64,000 nucleotides of DNA, from contig CM017558.1 in assembly GCA_007844125.1 (NCBI GenBank), positions 29,195,264 through 29,259,263 of the forward strand, given 5' to 3'. This DNA comes from Sinonovacula constricta. Its lineage: Eukaryota; Mollusca; Bivalvia; Cardiida; Solecurtidae. Both the position numbers and the translations under genes were made by a program. The first letter of the stretch is position 1; each line of letters opens with the position of its first letter. Positions 10,875 through 25,100 of this stretch are shown piece by piece. The notes beneath the pieces were generated by a model that searched no databases, was not told the origin of the DNA, and saw nothing but the letters and a program-made list of their open reading frames with translations.

Positions 10875-10898
10875 ATCGGAACACCTCGGATAATTCAC
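10875..10898. repeat. Short dispersed motif, copy 3, at the foldback target site
   Basis: ATCGGAACACCTCGGATAAT and TCAC: same motif as at 3493 and 3591. Its first 10 bases are the target duplication of the adjacent element, so the element inserted into a pre-existing copy. Confidence 0.75.
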
Positions 10899-11870
10899 CC
10901 GAGGACGGAATTTGCATGCTGCCATTGCCGGCGTTATAAAGAAATTTGAAAGAATCTATGCTGCTTAAACAGTGCTTATTGGATACCTAAATATTTTAAT
11001 TTTGTTGCTGTGTATCAGGTATATATTGCGCTGTTTATTTTTTATACCTAGAGGATCTAGATACTGAATTACATACACATTGCATCATATGTCAGTTTCA
11101 TCATTTTAGTAGGTCAGGGGTCACGAAAACGGCCTAAAAATAGACCAAAAGAAAACCACAATTCAATTGGTTTATGTTCATATTTCATTCAGTTTTCTGT
11201 GAAAGTTTGATATTTTTTTACCACTGTCATGTTTTGAAGTAATTTTATAATAAAAATCATATAGAAACTGATGGACTTGGACAAAAAATTGGCAAAACAG
11301 AAGTAAAGTTACCCCACCCACCAACATTATAACAGAAATATGTAATTATATTAATACATTTTTAGTGACACTAACACTTTAAAATGTTTGTAACTCAATA
11401 ATATTCCAAGTTTCACTGTACCTGAGACTTTTAAACGCAGTCCAACATCTTTTTAGTCAGAGGAACACAAAGAATCACACAAAATAAACCTGAAATGAGA
11501 AAGAAATACACAATTAAGTTCTTCGCTCTCTATTTGAATCATTGGTCCCAAAAAAGTGATAGTAATAATAAAAAAGTTTATCAATGTGTGTATCAATGTG
11601 CTTTTAATTACATGAGACAATGTAAAACTTTACAATTGTAAAAGATGAAGTTAAAAAGGTAACAGAATACCCCACAAACCACCAAAATACCTTACAAATA
11701 ATATAGTTCAAGTTTACCCTCTGCTATAATAATTCTTTGGTTACCAAAATGCTTGTAACTTACTTCAATATTTCAGTGAAAAGTATTTATCATTTAATGA
11801 AAAAATATCATAAAATAGTATAAGAAGTGTAGATGTTACATAACACAACAAACTCTGCCAACATGGGTTA
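10899..11870. other. No gene recognised
   Basis: AT-rich non-coding DNA. No ORF with family resemblance and no clear repeat structure seen. Confidence 0.5.
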
Positions 11871-11878
11871 GTACAAAA

Positions 11879-12473
11879 GGTTACCGGTCACTTCGGTAAA
11901 TGACCACTTCGGTAAATTCATCTTATGTTAGGACGAGTCCGGTCGTTTCGGTAAATAGGTTAACATATATGATACCTGATTGAGATGGAGAATTGGCCCA
12001 ATGTCCATGTGTTTAATCATTTATTCATTATTTATTGCCTCTTTGTTTCAGCTAGCAGAGATGCACGTCAACTAGAAAACTTAAATAAAATAATGTAACA
12101 AAATATAAATTTAAGCATCTAAATATACACCACCTAATTTTAAGCATTACAGATACGTTAGATCATAATACATACATAAATATTCATATTTATTTTATTT
12201 ACGTCCTGAGTTTTTGGAGCAAAGAAATTGTGATGGGCCCCGGATGTTAGTATTTTCTAGTTGACACGCACCTCTGCTAGCTAAAAATTAACAAATGATT
12301 AAATTGTCTTTTTCGGGCTGATGTGTGAAAATCTTTTCACACCTAAACATATCCAATTCTCCGTCTCAATCAGGTACTATACTATATGTTTACCTATTTA
12401 CCGAAACGACCGGAGTAATCCTTATATAAGATGAATTTACCGAAGTGGTCATTTACCGAAGTGACCGGCACCC
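11879..12473. mobile_element. 595-bp foldback element with 8-bp target duplication
   Basis: Left end GGTTACCGGTCACTTCGG and right end CCGAAGTGACCGGCACCC are inverted repeats. An exact 8-bp direct repeat, GTACAAAA, flanks the element (11871-11878 and 12474-12481). The arms are long: ACCTGATTGAGATGGAGAAT (about 11992) pairs with the complement near 12350, and GCTAGCAGAG...CAACTAGAAAA (about 12050) pairs with the complement near 12255-12285. Almost the whole element could form a hairpin around a loop of about 160 bases. Non-coding. A fragment of the same family lies at 27806-27870. Confidence 0.85.
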
Positions 12474-13010
12474 GTACAAAACATGCTGAACTAATCGTAA
12501 ATTTGAAACATCTCTGTAAAAGTGTCTGAAATGAAAAGAATTTAACTCTACTAGACTAGACTACTTTTATGTTGTGTTCTTTTCTGCTTTGCTTTTTGTT
12601 TGTTTTTTCTTTAAATTTACGTTTGGTCAACTTAAACTCACAAATTGTCGACGTAAATATACATGTATTTCAAAGCTAACATTCACCCCCATACCTATTT
12701 TACAGTTGTCACAAAAAATAATAATAATTAAAGACAGCCTATGGAGTGAACTCCTATTTCTCGAACTTTGAACAATGAATGTTCCACTGCTGTCCAGTAG
12801 TGCTTATTTAAACTAATGTTGTACACTGTCCTAAGAGAAATCATTATCGGATTGAAGCATGGGAATTACCTGACTTACCCTTGCAATGAAAGGTCCATCT
12901 TAAGCCTAGTGTTACAATCTATAGACTGAATATTAGGTTATTTTAGTTTTGAAATTCACTGCAAATAATGTCACCTTATTTGTCATGATTTGTTCTCATT
13001 TTAGAAAACA

Positions 13011-13117
13011 ATGCCTTATCTAATGAAAGTGACTTTGGTAGTGCTCTTTGTGTCAACACTGTTTGTCCCATCAGCCAGTTTGGACCCATTTGCATGCTTC
13101 CAGGATATTTGCAACAG
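13011..13117 (+). CDS. Sushi gene exon 1: start codon and signal peptide
   Basis: ATG at 13011 opens a hydrophobic leader (KVTLVVLFVSTLFVPSA), then SLDPFACFQDICN. Donor GTAATA at 13118. The 5' edge of the exon follows an acceptor ending at 13004, six bases before the ATG. The start is supported by the leader and by the lack of an upstream in-frame alternative in the exon. Confidence 0.85.
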
Positions 13118-16100
13118 GTAATAATTTCTTTTTTGTTAGTAAGATTGTTATTTTAAATAGAAGTTTGATGTTCATTTTCATGTGTTCATGTAATCAGGAC
13201 TTAAATCACTACAGTATCGGCAAATATGTAACACTGTCCAGTTGACCATAGGTGCTCACATTCGCAATTTAAATGAAAACAGACTATAACATATTGTCAT
13301 TTAAACTTAAAAAGCTTAACTGGTTTTTGCACTTAAAAATATTACAGAAATTTATATTGAAACTTGACAAATGGGGACCTATGGCTACAAGTTTGAGTTG
13401 TAGTAAACATCTTGTGACCACTGATATAGTCAAGCTTGTCCCGATATTGAAACAATTTTCTTTTCACCGGACCTGGCAGTGCAATCGGTAGAGCATCGGC
13501 TTCAGGTGCCGGAGGCCCTGGATTCAATCCTGGGATGTGACAAACTAATGTCATTAAAATGGTAGTGGTATAGCTCCCTTGCTAATGCTCAAGCAAATAC
13601 AAATGAAGTTCCGTGACTGGTTGGCAGGTGTCAGGATAATGTGACTGGGTGTGGTATTATGCCAGCTGTTCATGGCATGCTGTACACAGTGAAGGCAGTA
13701 TTGTATCTGCTTTAAGAGGACATTGTCTCCAGATATTAAACTGAAATACTGTTTGAACAATAAACCCAATAATTATAAACAAACTTTCCTTTGACAAGCT
13801 TTTTAAAATGGGCTCAGTAGTCACAGTTTATTGTATAGTCTTCGTTTACCAAAAATAGATGAACTTTGTCACAAGGGTCCTAATTGTATTTGTGTTAGTC
13901 ATCTTAAATATACTAGTTTACTGAAGTGGTATAAGCACAATTATATAATGTTTCCCTTACCAATGAACAAATTTTACTTAGGCCAAAAATATATATATGT
14001 GGTTCAGGGGACCCGACCGACCATATTTTTTCCCACCGTCCCTGACACTGTTTTTATAAAAATGAAGAAAAAAAAAACCCGAACCGAAACCCCATAGGTA
14101 CGAAAAATACATGGTGCAAACTATCATATGGGAAGTAACTCTGCTGATTTCCGATAGCAAAATGGTGGCATCTAGGTACGCTCTGGTCCACATGGAAGTG
14201 GAAAATTGTGACCATGTGTCAACAAAAAAGCAGTATTTGAAAACAGTCAACAAGTGTATCACTGTATGCATCCTGTTTATAATGAAAAATCTTACTGCCT
14301 AACTTCCTTTGCATCGACGGAGTTGCAACGTCATGATGAGTACGAGGTATTTTATTCATTATGAATTCATGTGAACAACCAAACATAATTGTCTCGTAAA
14401 GCCCATACAAAACAGTCTGTTAACAGCTATAGTATATTGATTTTAAATGCTCTGTGGTTAAATGTTTAAACAACGTATTTTTCAGTGTATGTTGCTTTGC
14501 ATTTTGTTCAGATATCTTTGACCGGACCTGGTAGCGCAATCGGTAGAGCGTCGGCTCCAGGTACGAGAGGCCCCGGGTTCGATCCCGGGCCACGACATAC
14601 CAAAGTCGTTAAAAATGGTAGTGGTATAGCTCCCTTGCTAACGCTCAAGCAAATATAAGGGTAGTTCCATGACTGGTTGGCCCGGTGTCAGGATAATGTG
14701 ACTGGGTGTGGTATCATGCCAGGTGTCCACGGCATGCTATACACAGTGAAGGCAGCACTATATCTGCTTCAAGTGGACACCATCTCCAGATAACTGAAAT
14801 ACTGTTGGTGGGACGATAAACCCAATAAACAAACAAACAGATATCTTTATATAGTAGTGTCTCCTCACTTTGTGCATTCCTCTCAAGTGGTGACTAAACA
14901 TAATCAAGAATTAGCGCAACTGAAGAGATAGTTGTACGAAGCTAAAATTGATTTCTCAGCCCCATTGCAAGGACAACTAAGTAAATATAAAAGGCTATTG
15001 TCCATTAGAATTAACTTGAGACACATAAATTTCCGTAGGGGGTGCCCGTGGCGTATTGGTAGTCGCCAATTCGTAACTCCTCTGACTGCTTAGCCTTCCA
15101 CCACATGGGTTCCAGCTGATTTGCAGTGCGCCGGTAGTTCTACCCAGACATGTGTCTGGGGTCTTCCTCCACCAGAAAGCTGGATGTTGCTATAATGATC
15201 ATAAATGTTCGCTGCAATGTATTTAAAAAACACAACAAAACAACAACTTTCCTTATAATATCGAAACAATTTCGTAAGGATTCATTTAACGTATATATAA
15301 TTGTTTGCTGAACAAACTAGGTGAAAGTAAGTTGGCACTGTGGAAAAAACCGAAGGTGGCTGGTGCAGTCCCCCTCCCTCTGTTTTTTTTTTTTTAGCTC
15401 ACCTGAACACAACATGCTCAAGATGAGCTTTTCTAATACCACTTCGTCCCTCGTGTGGCATCAACATTTTAGCTTGTGAACATAGAGGCCACAGTTTTTA
15501 TCCAATCTTCATCAAACTTGGTCAGATTGTTTGTCTTCATAAAATCTTGGATGAGTTCATTCACCTGTGGTCAAAAAGTAGGTCACTTGGTCATATTTAA
15601 GGAAAAACTTGTGAACACACTAATGACCACATTTATAGCCCAATCTTGGCCAAACTTGGCCTGTGTCCTTCCTCTACCAACAGGTGGATGTCACTAAAAA
15701 TGACCATAACTGTGACTGTTACTTATCTAAAAAAAAAGCACAACCAATTTAATTGATTATTTTTATATTATGATTTTTATATTATGTAAATGTACATAAG
15801 AGTTGTTTAACATATTTATTGTATATATTTGCGTACAGGGATCCTACAAACCCACAGTATTGTAATACTAAGGAAGAGCAGAAGCGATGTCAGTATTGTG
15901 GTGATGTTGCAAGCTCATGTGGAGGTCCAAAAATGCCATACAATTGTTCAAACTTTTGCATAAGTAAGTCTGCAATCTTAAACTAAAGAATGCTTTTGGG
16001 AAAAAAAAATCATTAATTGTGTAAAGATGCAACTATTAATGCCATATACTTTTATACGCCTGAAGTAATATTATGGTACGTTTCTGTTTGTTAGATGTTT

Positions 16101-19100
16101 CTCATGCTGATAACTTCGCCCTTATTACTAAACAGAATATTTGCATGAATGATCGATTTTGATGTTAAATTGTGTTTAAAGATGTGACAACATGGATTGC
16201 ATTGCTTGTTACGGAGTTATTGCTCTTTGTAAAAAAAATATTTTAGCCCAATCTTCACCAAACTTGGTCAGAATGGAACTTGGTTTGTTTGTTTTTTTTG
16301 CATAAAATCTTGGACAAGTTCATAACTGGGTCACATGAGGTCAATAAGTAGGTCACTCGGTTAAATTTTAGGAAAAACTTGTCAACACACTAGAGACCAC
16401 ATTTATAGCCCAATCTTCACCAAACTTGGTCAGAATGTTTGTCTGCATGAAATCTGCATGAAATCTTGCATGAGTTTGTAAGTGGTTCACGGGTGATCAA
16501 AAAGTAGGTCACTAGGTCAAATCTTAGAAAAACGCTTGTGAACACACTAAAAGCCACATTTATTGGCCAATCTTCATCAAACTTGGTCAGAATGTTTGTC
16601 TTGGATGAGTACCATATTGGGTCATGTGGGGTCAAAATATAGGTCACTAGGTCAAGTTTAGAAAAAGCTTGTGAACACACTAAAGGCCCCATTTATGGCG
16701 CAATCTTCACCAAACTTGATCAGAATGTTTACCTGCAAGAAATTTTGGATGAGTTCATAACTAGGTCACGTTGGGTCAATAAGTTTGTCACTAGGTCAAA
16801 TCTAAGAAAAAGCTTGTGAACACACTAGAGGCCCTGCAATAACCATGAGTGCAGTCCAAAACTTTGCCATACTGCATTGCACAATAGTGCACACAACTTT
16901 GTTTCAAATTGCCCTCTTGACGGGCGTATTCTGCACCGACTTGTGGTGCTATTGTTCAGTTCAGTTTACATTACACATGGTTTTGATATAGAATTGTCAC
17001 AGCATGTTCAGTAGAAACAACAAAAAACATCTATGCTTGTTGTTTTGATGACATCAAGTCAGCAACATGTATATTTTCATCAGGTTTTCCTGTCACATAT
17101 TAGGAAATGATTTGTAAATTATCTGAGATGCTTTGAATGCATAATTTTGACTACACAAACATTTTCTCATACTTTTACCGATAGATTGGATACATTTATG
17201 GTGTTTCCTGCAAAATTCTTATATTAATTTGTCAATTTATATGTTTAAGCATTGTTCTAATTTGTAAGTTGACCTATATTTATCATTAAAACAAAGACAA
17301 CATATTATGTAGATTTTACTAGAACAGAAGATTTTGGGTTGGTTACAGGTATTGACAAACATAATACCCAATGCCAAATGTGTTTACAGATAAAAATGTG
17401 TTTGCTCCATATCAATTAATAGCATTCTGATGTTCATTTTCTTTTCAGACAGAGAAGTAGAGAAACGAATGCAAGCAGAAAAAGGTTGGTTTAAGTTTAT
17501 TTATCTTATATGCCAGGTTATACACATTGATAGCCCAATCTTCACCAAACTTGGCCAGAATGTTTGCCAGGATGAAATCTTACATACCTTTTTAAGTGGA
17601 TCATGTGGATTCAGTAGGTTACTTGGTAAAATTCTAGAAAATGTTAACCCAGTGGCCACACAAATGATCCAAGCTTCACCAAAGGTTTCTAAAATAAATA
17701 ACTCTTTATTACTTGATGCCAGATTTGAGCCTACTAAAAGCCTGTGTCATCAGGTGAGCGATTAAGGGCCATGATGACCCTCTTGTTGTAAAAAAGCATA
17801 TTTGTCCAAACATCACATTCACCACTAGTTGCAATTTCATATGTGTACAAAATTTTTGCTTAGGTGTGTTTTTATGAACTTATCACTTTGTAGTATTGGC
17901 AATTAAACCTCAATTTACTAGAAATTTAAAAATGTAACTATATATATGTATGTAAGTAATATTATACATGAAAGTAAACAGAATTAGTGCTTTTCAGAGA
18001 AAGCATGTAATGGGGATTCAATTCCTCAAACAAAGAATGGTACTTTGAATGGTAACCATTCAATTTTGGACACATATCCACAAGGCTCAGTGATAAATTA
18101 CACCTGTCATGATGGTTACTCCCCTATCGGACCAGCTGCAACATGTGGACCCTATGGACAGTGGTCTTCTCCACCCATCTGCCAAGGTAATATTCCAGCA
18201 CAATAGTCATCACAAAACTTTTATGTCCTTTTCTCCCCCATGGGCTGAAAAAAATTTAATATAAACCTTTAGTTTAAGCCATCAAGGCTAATCATATCAG
18301 TTATATTATTTAAAAGTTCAATAATGATGAAGAAAAACTAAAAATAAATATTATAATAATATAAATAATAAAAAATAATAGGTGCCTTGTACTGGATTTG
18401 ATATTTTCTATTAGATAACTATGTAGAGATGTGTTATAGTTCATTATGACTAGGTAGTTTCCAGAGAATTAGTAACTAAAGGCAATTGACTGCTTATCAC
18501 TCTCTTATGTTACTGTTACATACTTTTTACCTAGTCTTTTTGTTTGCAACAAGAGCTATCTTTAGTTGTTTGTGACTTTCAAATTTTGAAGTATATTGTG
18601 AAAATGTATTTTTGCCCCAAAGGGTGGCATTAAGCAGCCTCTCTCTTTTCATGCATCTCTGTCTGCCAGCTCTCTTTTTCATAATTCTGCCAAACATCAT
18701 ATTGTTTACAGTTCTTTAATCAAACTTCACAATTTTACAGGCAAACACTATATGTGTCACACATTACATTACAAGTGCAGTCCTCAAGGTCAATGTCATT
18801 TTAGAGGTCATATTTAAGGTCATTTCTTATTAACAGCTACACAACGTATAGGTCAGTGTCTCAGCAATACATTCAAGTAAACTTAGCCATCTTCAGATTC
18901 TTAAGATCAACTTCATTTTTACGGTCAGTGAGGTTGTATGACAATTCCAGAAACAGTTTAATTTTATTGGCAGTTTGATAAAAAAAACTATTGACAAATA
19001 CATTAAAGCCATAATTTACATTAACATCATAATATATAAATAAAATTTGATATATATATATATAATGATCAAGGGACTAGTAATTGTTATTAAAAATTGT

Positions 19101-22100
19101 ACTTGCATCTCACAGAACTCATAGCTGCTGCTTACATGAAATAAGTAAATGCTATATATTAAATTACATTTTAATGGGCATACAATTTACCTAATTTTAT
19201 ATAATTGCTGTTGTTGCAGAACTTGACTTTAATTTTTACTTTAATTTTTTCAGCCAAGTTTTGCACTCTGCCGGAGCTGAAAGGCCTACGCATTGAACCT
19301 GTGGAAGATCACTATCCGGTATTAATGCGTGTCAGGGTAACATGCACTTCAGATGACACGATATCCGTTGAACTTCAGTGCACCTCCAGTGGCATGTGGG
19401 ACCAGGCTGTACCAAACTGTCATACTGGTAGACTAAACCTATTTAGATGCTTCTTTGCGACCTTCATTGATACCTGGATAGTTTTCCTGTTTCTGTAAAA
19501 AAAATAAGCACCAGGGTTGTGGCCATTTTTCATTAATGCCTATAATAGTCATATTTCAAAGAGCTTCAGGCCAAAAGCTACAAGAGCTAGAGCCTTGATG
19601 TTTGGTGTAAAAGTTCCTTGCATGGCCCTGCATCAAGATTATTAGTGGTACTCATAGCGGAGGAGTAATAATTACTGACTTTTAATTCTTTAGCCTCACT
19701 GCTTGGGTTTGAGTCCCGCTCTGGATGAGAACTTGAATGTGGACACGTTTTCCAGCTAACTTGCTGTGCGCCTGTGGTTCTGTCCAGGCATCTAGGGTCT
19801 TCCTCTGCCAATAATATGTTGGACGTCACTAATATGTCCATAGTTGGTAAGATGTAACAAAAGACAAACAAATCAGGATTTTCCTTTAGATTATCTTTAA
19901 ACTCTCCAAGATAACAATTTTTTTCAGTCAGAACTCCCTCTCATTTTCGTCTCCAGTATGATCATCTTTCAGATGTCCTTTTCAATAGTACTTACAGAGC
20001 AAAATCACAAGTTTTTGTTTACTGGAAAAAAAGAATGTCAAAAAGCCATTTTTTATGTTTATTTGGTTATCCTGTCCAATCGACTCTTATTTTTATACAC
20101 CCACCGTTAGACCGTACGTATTATGGGATCACCCATGGTGGGCGAGGGGCATCCAGATGTTTGTCTGGAGCCTTACTCCAACACTATTAAAGCTATTGAC
20201 TTGAAACTTCATAGGTAGATAGATCTAATTGAGAGGAAGTGCAGTGCACAAGAACTGTCACTCTGCACATTGGAATTATTGCTCTTTGTTAAATTTTCTT
20301 GTCCTGAGCATAACTTCTACATTATCAAAACTGTTGACTTGAAACTTGATACATAGGTCTTTTTGAGACGAAGTGCATTGCACTGGAAGCATAACTCTGT
20401 ATTTCATGATTTTGGAGTTGTATCCCTTTATTTAATTTTCTGGTCCGCAACATAACCCCTTTGTTATCAAAGCTATCGACTTGAAACTTCCTAGGTAGAT
20501 AGATCTCATTGAGTCGGAGTGCAATGCACAAGAACCATCACTCTGAACTTCATGATTTTGGAGTTTTGACCCTTTATTTATTTTTCTTGTCCGAAGCATA
20601 ACACCATTATTAAAGCTATCGACTTGAAACTTCCAAGGTGGATAGATCTCATTTAGAAGGAGTGCAGTGCACAAAAACCATCACTCTGCACTTCAGGATT
20701 TTGGAATTATTCTCCTTTGTTTAATTTTCTGTCCGGAGCATAACTCCAACACTATCAAAATCTATCGACTTGAAACTTCAGAGGTGGATAGACCTCACTG
20801 AGACTGAGTAGAGAGCACTAAAACCATTACTCTGCACTTCATGATGTTGGAGTTATTTTCCTTTGTTTATTTTTTTTTGTCCAGAGCATAACTTCTATGT
20901 TATCAAAGCTATTGATTTGAAACTTTGCAGGTGGATAGATCTCATTTAGGTTGAGTATAGTGCACAAGAACCGTCACTGTACACCTCATGATTTTAAAGT
21001 TATTACTCTTTAATTTTCATACTTTATATGAGTCTGGACCAGACTCCTACATTATCAAAGCTATTGACTTGAAACTTCATAGATGGATAGATGATATTGA
21101 AACAGAGTGCAGTGCACAAGTACAGTCTTCTACTTATTTATGAGTAATGCCCCTTTCTGCACAAATGTCATTACTCTCATGTAAATGTTTGTATATTAGA
21201 TGGTATTCCCCTTTGATTTTTTTTCAATTGCCCAGATTGTAGTCCACAATCATGCCAGAATGCATTTCACAACACTTCACAGCAGTTTGGCAGATTGAAG
21301 GTTTTTTATGTTATTCTACTTTAATTTCAGTTTATCTTGGAATAACTAAGAATGTAGTCCAAAACTTTGCCATACAGTTTGTTCCAAATTGCCCTATTGA
21401 CAGGCGTATTTTGCACCGCCTTGTGGTGCTATTGTTCAGTTTACATTACACATGGTTTTGATATAGAATTGTCACAGCAGGTTCAGTAGAAACAACAAAA
21501 AACACCTATACTTGTTGTTTTGATGACATCAAAGTCATCAACATGTATATTTTTTTTGGGGGGGGGGGGGGGGGGGGGTTCCCATCACATATTATGAAAT
21601 GATTTGTAGATTATCTGAGATGTTTTGAATGCATAATTTTGACTACACAAACTTTTACATACTTCATACTTTTACCTATAGATTGGATACATTTATGGTG
21701 TTTCCTGCAAAATTCTTATATTAATTTGTCAATTTATATGTTTAAGCATTGTTCTAATTTGTAAGTTGGCCTATATTTATCATTAAAACAAAGACGTCAT
21801 ATTATGAAGATTTTACTAGAACAGAAGATTTCTGGTTGGTTACAGGAATTGACAAACATAATACCAAATGCCAAATGTTTTCACAGATAAAATGTGTTTG
21901 CTCCATATCAATTAATAGCATTCTGATGTTCATTTTCTTTTCAGACAAAGAAGTAGAGAAACGAATGCAAGCAGAAAAAGGTTGGTTTAATTTAATTCAT
22001 CTTATACATGTATGCCAGGTTATACACATTGATGTCCCAATCTTTACCAAACTTGGCCAGAATGTTTGCCAGGATAAAATATCTTACATATCTTTTTAAG

Positions 22101-25100
22101 TGGATCATGTGGATTCAGTAGGTTACTTGGTAAAATTCTAGAAAATGTTAACCCAGTGGCCACACAAATGGTCCAAGCTTCACCAAAGGTTTCTAAAATA
22201 AATAACTCTTTATTAAATAATAAATAACTCTTTATTACTTGATGCCAGATTTGAGCCTACCTAAAGCCTGTGTCATCAGGTGAGCTATTAAGGGCCATGA
22301 TGGCCCTTTTGTTGTAAAAAGGCATATTTGTCCAAACATCACATTCACCACTAGTTGCAGTTTCATATGTGTAAAAATGTTTGCTCAGGTGTGTTTTTAT
22401 GAACTTATCACTTTGTAGTATTGGCAATTAAACCTCAATTTACTAGAAATTTAAAAAGTTTAGATTTTATGTAACTATATATATGTATGTAAGATTGTAA
22501 GTAATATTATACATGAAAGTAAACAGAATTAGTGCCTTTCAGTGAAAGCATGTAATGGGGATTCAATTCCTCAAACAAAGAATGGTGATTTGAATGGTGA
22601 CCATTCAATTTTGGAGACATATCCACAAGGCTCAATGATAAATTACACCTGTCATGATGGTTACTCCCCTATCGGACCAGCTGCAACTTGTGGACCCTAT
22701 GGACAGTGGTCTTCTCCACCCATCTGCCAAGGTAATATTCCAGCACAATAGTCATCACAAAACTTTTATGTCCTTTTCTCCCCCATGGGCTGAAAAAAAT
22801 TTAATATAAACCTTTAGTTTAAGCCATCAAGGCTAATCATATCAGTTATATTATTTAAAAGTTCAATAATGATGAAGAAAAACTAAAAATAAATATTATA
22901 ATAATATAAATAATAAAAAATAATAGGTGCCTTGTACTGGATTTGATATTTTCTATTAGATAACTATGTAGAGATGTGTTATAGTTCATTATGACTAGGT
23001 AGTTTCCAGAGAATTAGTAACTAAAGGCAATTGACTGCTTATCACTCTCTTATGTTACTGTTACATACTTTTTACCTAGTCTTTTTGTTTGCAACAAGAG
23101 CTATCTTTAGTTGTTTGTGACTTTCAAATTTTGAAGTATATTGTGAAAATGTATTTTTGCCCCAAAGGGTGGCATTAAGCAGCCTCTCTCTTTTCATGCA
23201 TCTCTGTCTGCCAGCTCTCTTTTTCATAATTCTGCCAAACATCATATTGTTTACAGTTCTTTAATCAAACTTCACAATTTTACAGGCAAACACTATATGT
23301 GTCACACATTACATTACAAGTGCAGTCCTCAAGGTCAATGTCATTTTAGAGGTCATATTTAAGGTCATTTCTTATTAACAGCTACACAACGTATAGGTCA
23401 GTGTCTCAGCAATACATTCAAGTAAACTTAGCCATCTTCAGATTCTTAAGATCAACTTCATTTTTACGGTCAGTGAGGTTGTATGACAATTCCAGAAACA
23501 GTTCAATTTTATTGGCAGTTTGATAAAAAAAACTATTGACAAATACATTAAAGCCATAATTTACATTAACATCATAATATATAAATAAAATTTGATATAT
23601 ATATATATAATGATCAAGGGACTAGTAATTGTTATTAAAAATTGTACTTGCATCTCACAGAACTCATAGCTGCTGCTTACATGAAATAAGTAAATGCTAT
23701 ATATTAAATTACATTTTAATGGGCATACAATTTACCTAATTTTATATAATTGCTGTTGTTGCAGAACTTGACTTTAATTTTTACTTTAATTTTTTCAGCC
23801 AAGTTTTGCACTCTGCCGGAGCTGAAAGGCCTACGCATTGAACCTGTGGAAGATCACTATCCGGTATTAATGCGTGTCAGGGTAACATGCACTTCAGATG
23901 ACACGATATCCGTTGAACTTCAGTGCACCTCCAGTGGCATGTGGGACCAGGCTGTACCAAACTGTCATACTGGTAGACTAAACCTATCTAGATGCTTCTT
24001 TGCGACCTTCATTGATACCTGGAGAGTTTTCCTGTTTCTGTAAAAAAAATAAGCACCAGGGTTGTGGCCATTTTTCATTAATGCCTATAATAGTCATATT
24101 TCAAAGAGCTTCAGGCCAAAAGCTACAAGAGCTAGAGCCTTGATGTTTGGTGTAAAAGTTCCTTGCATGGCCCTGCATCAAGATTATTAGTGGTACTCAT
24201 AGCGGAGGAGTAATAATTACTGACTTTTAATTCTTTAGCCTCACTGCTTGGGTTTGAGTCCCGCTCTGGATGAGAACTTGAATGTGGACACGTTTTCCAG
24301 CTAACTTGCTGTGCGCCTGTGGTTCTGTCCAGGCATCTAGGGTCTTCCTCTGCCAATAATATGTTGGACGTCACTAATATGTCCATAGTTGGTAAGATGT
24401 AACAAAAGACAAACAAATCAGGATTTTCCTTTAGATTATCTTTAAACTCTCCAAGATAACAATTTTTTTCAGTCAGAACTCCCTCTCATTTTCGTCTCCA
24501 GTATGATCATCTTTCAGATGTCCTTTTCAATAGTACTTACAGAGCAAAATCACAAGTTTTTGTTTACTGGAAAAAAAGAATGTCAAAAAGCCATTTTTTA
24601 TGTTTATTTGGTTATCCTGTCCAATCGACTCTTATTTTTATACACCCACCGTTAGACCGTATTATGGGATCACCCATGGTGGGCGAGCGGCGTCCAGATG
24701 TTTGTCTGGAGCCTTACTCCAACACTATTAAAGCTATTGACTTGAAACTTCATAGGTAGATAGATCTAATTGAGAGGAAGTGCAGTGCACAACAACTGTC
24801 ACTCTGCACATTGGAATTATTGCTCTTTGTTAAATTTTCTTGTCCTGAGCATAACTTCTACATTATCAAAACTGTTGACTTGAAACTTGATACATAGGTC
24901 TTTTTGAGACGAAGTGCATTGCACTGGAAGCATAACTCTGTATTTCATGATTTTGGAGTTGTATCCCTTTATTTAATTTTCTGGTCCGCAACATAACCCC
25001 TTTGTTATCAAAGCTATCGACTTGAAACTTCCTAGGTAGATAGATCTCATTGAGTCGGAGTGCAATGCACAAGAACCATCACTCTGAACTTCATGATTTT

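Noticed and set aside
21557..21580. Poly(G) run as a regulatory G-quadruplex
   Set aside because: A homopolymer in an intron with no counterpart in the sister modules; more likely slippage or a sequencing-length error.
17430..22099. ORFs of 87-111 codons that contain the linker peptide
   Set aside because: They read past the GT donor into a dispersed repeat; only the 36-base exon is supported.
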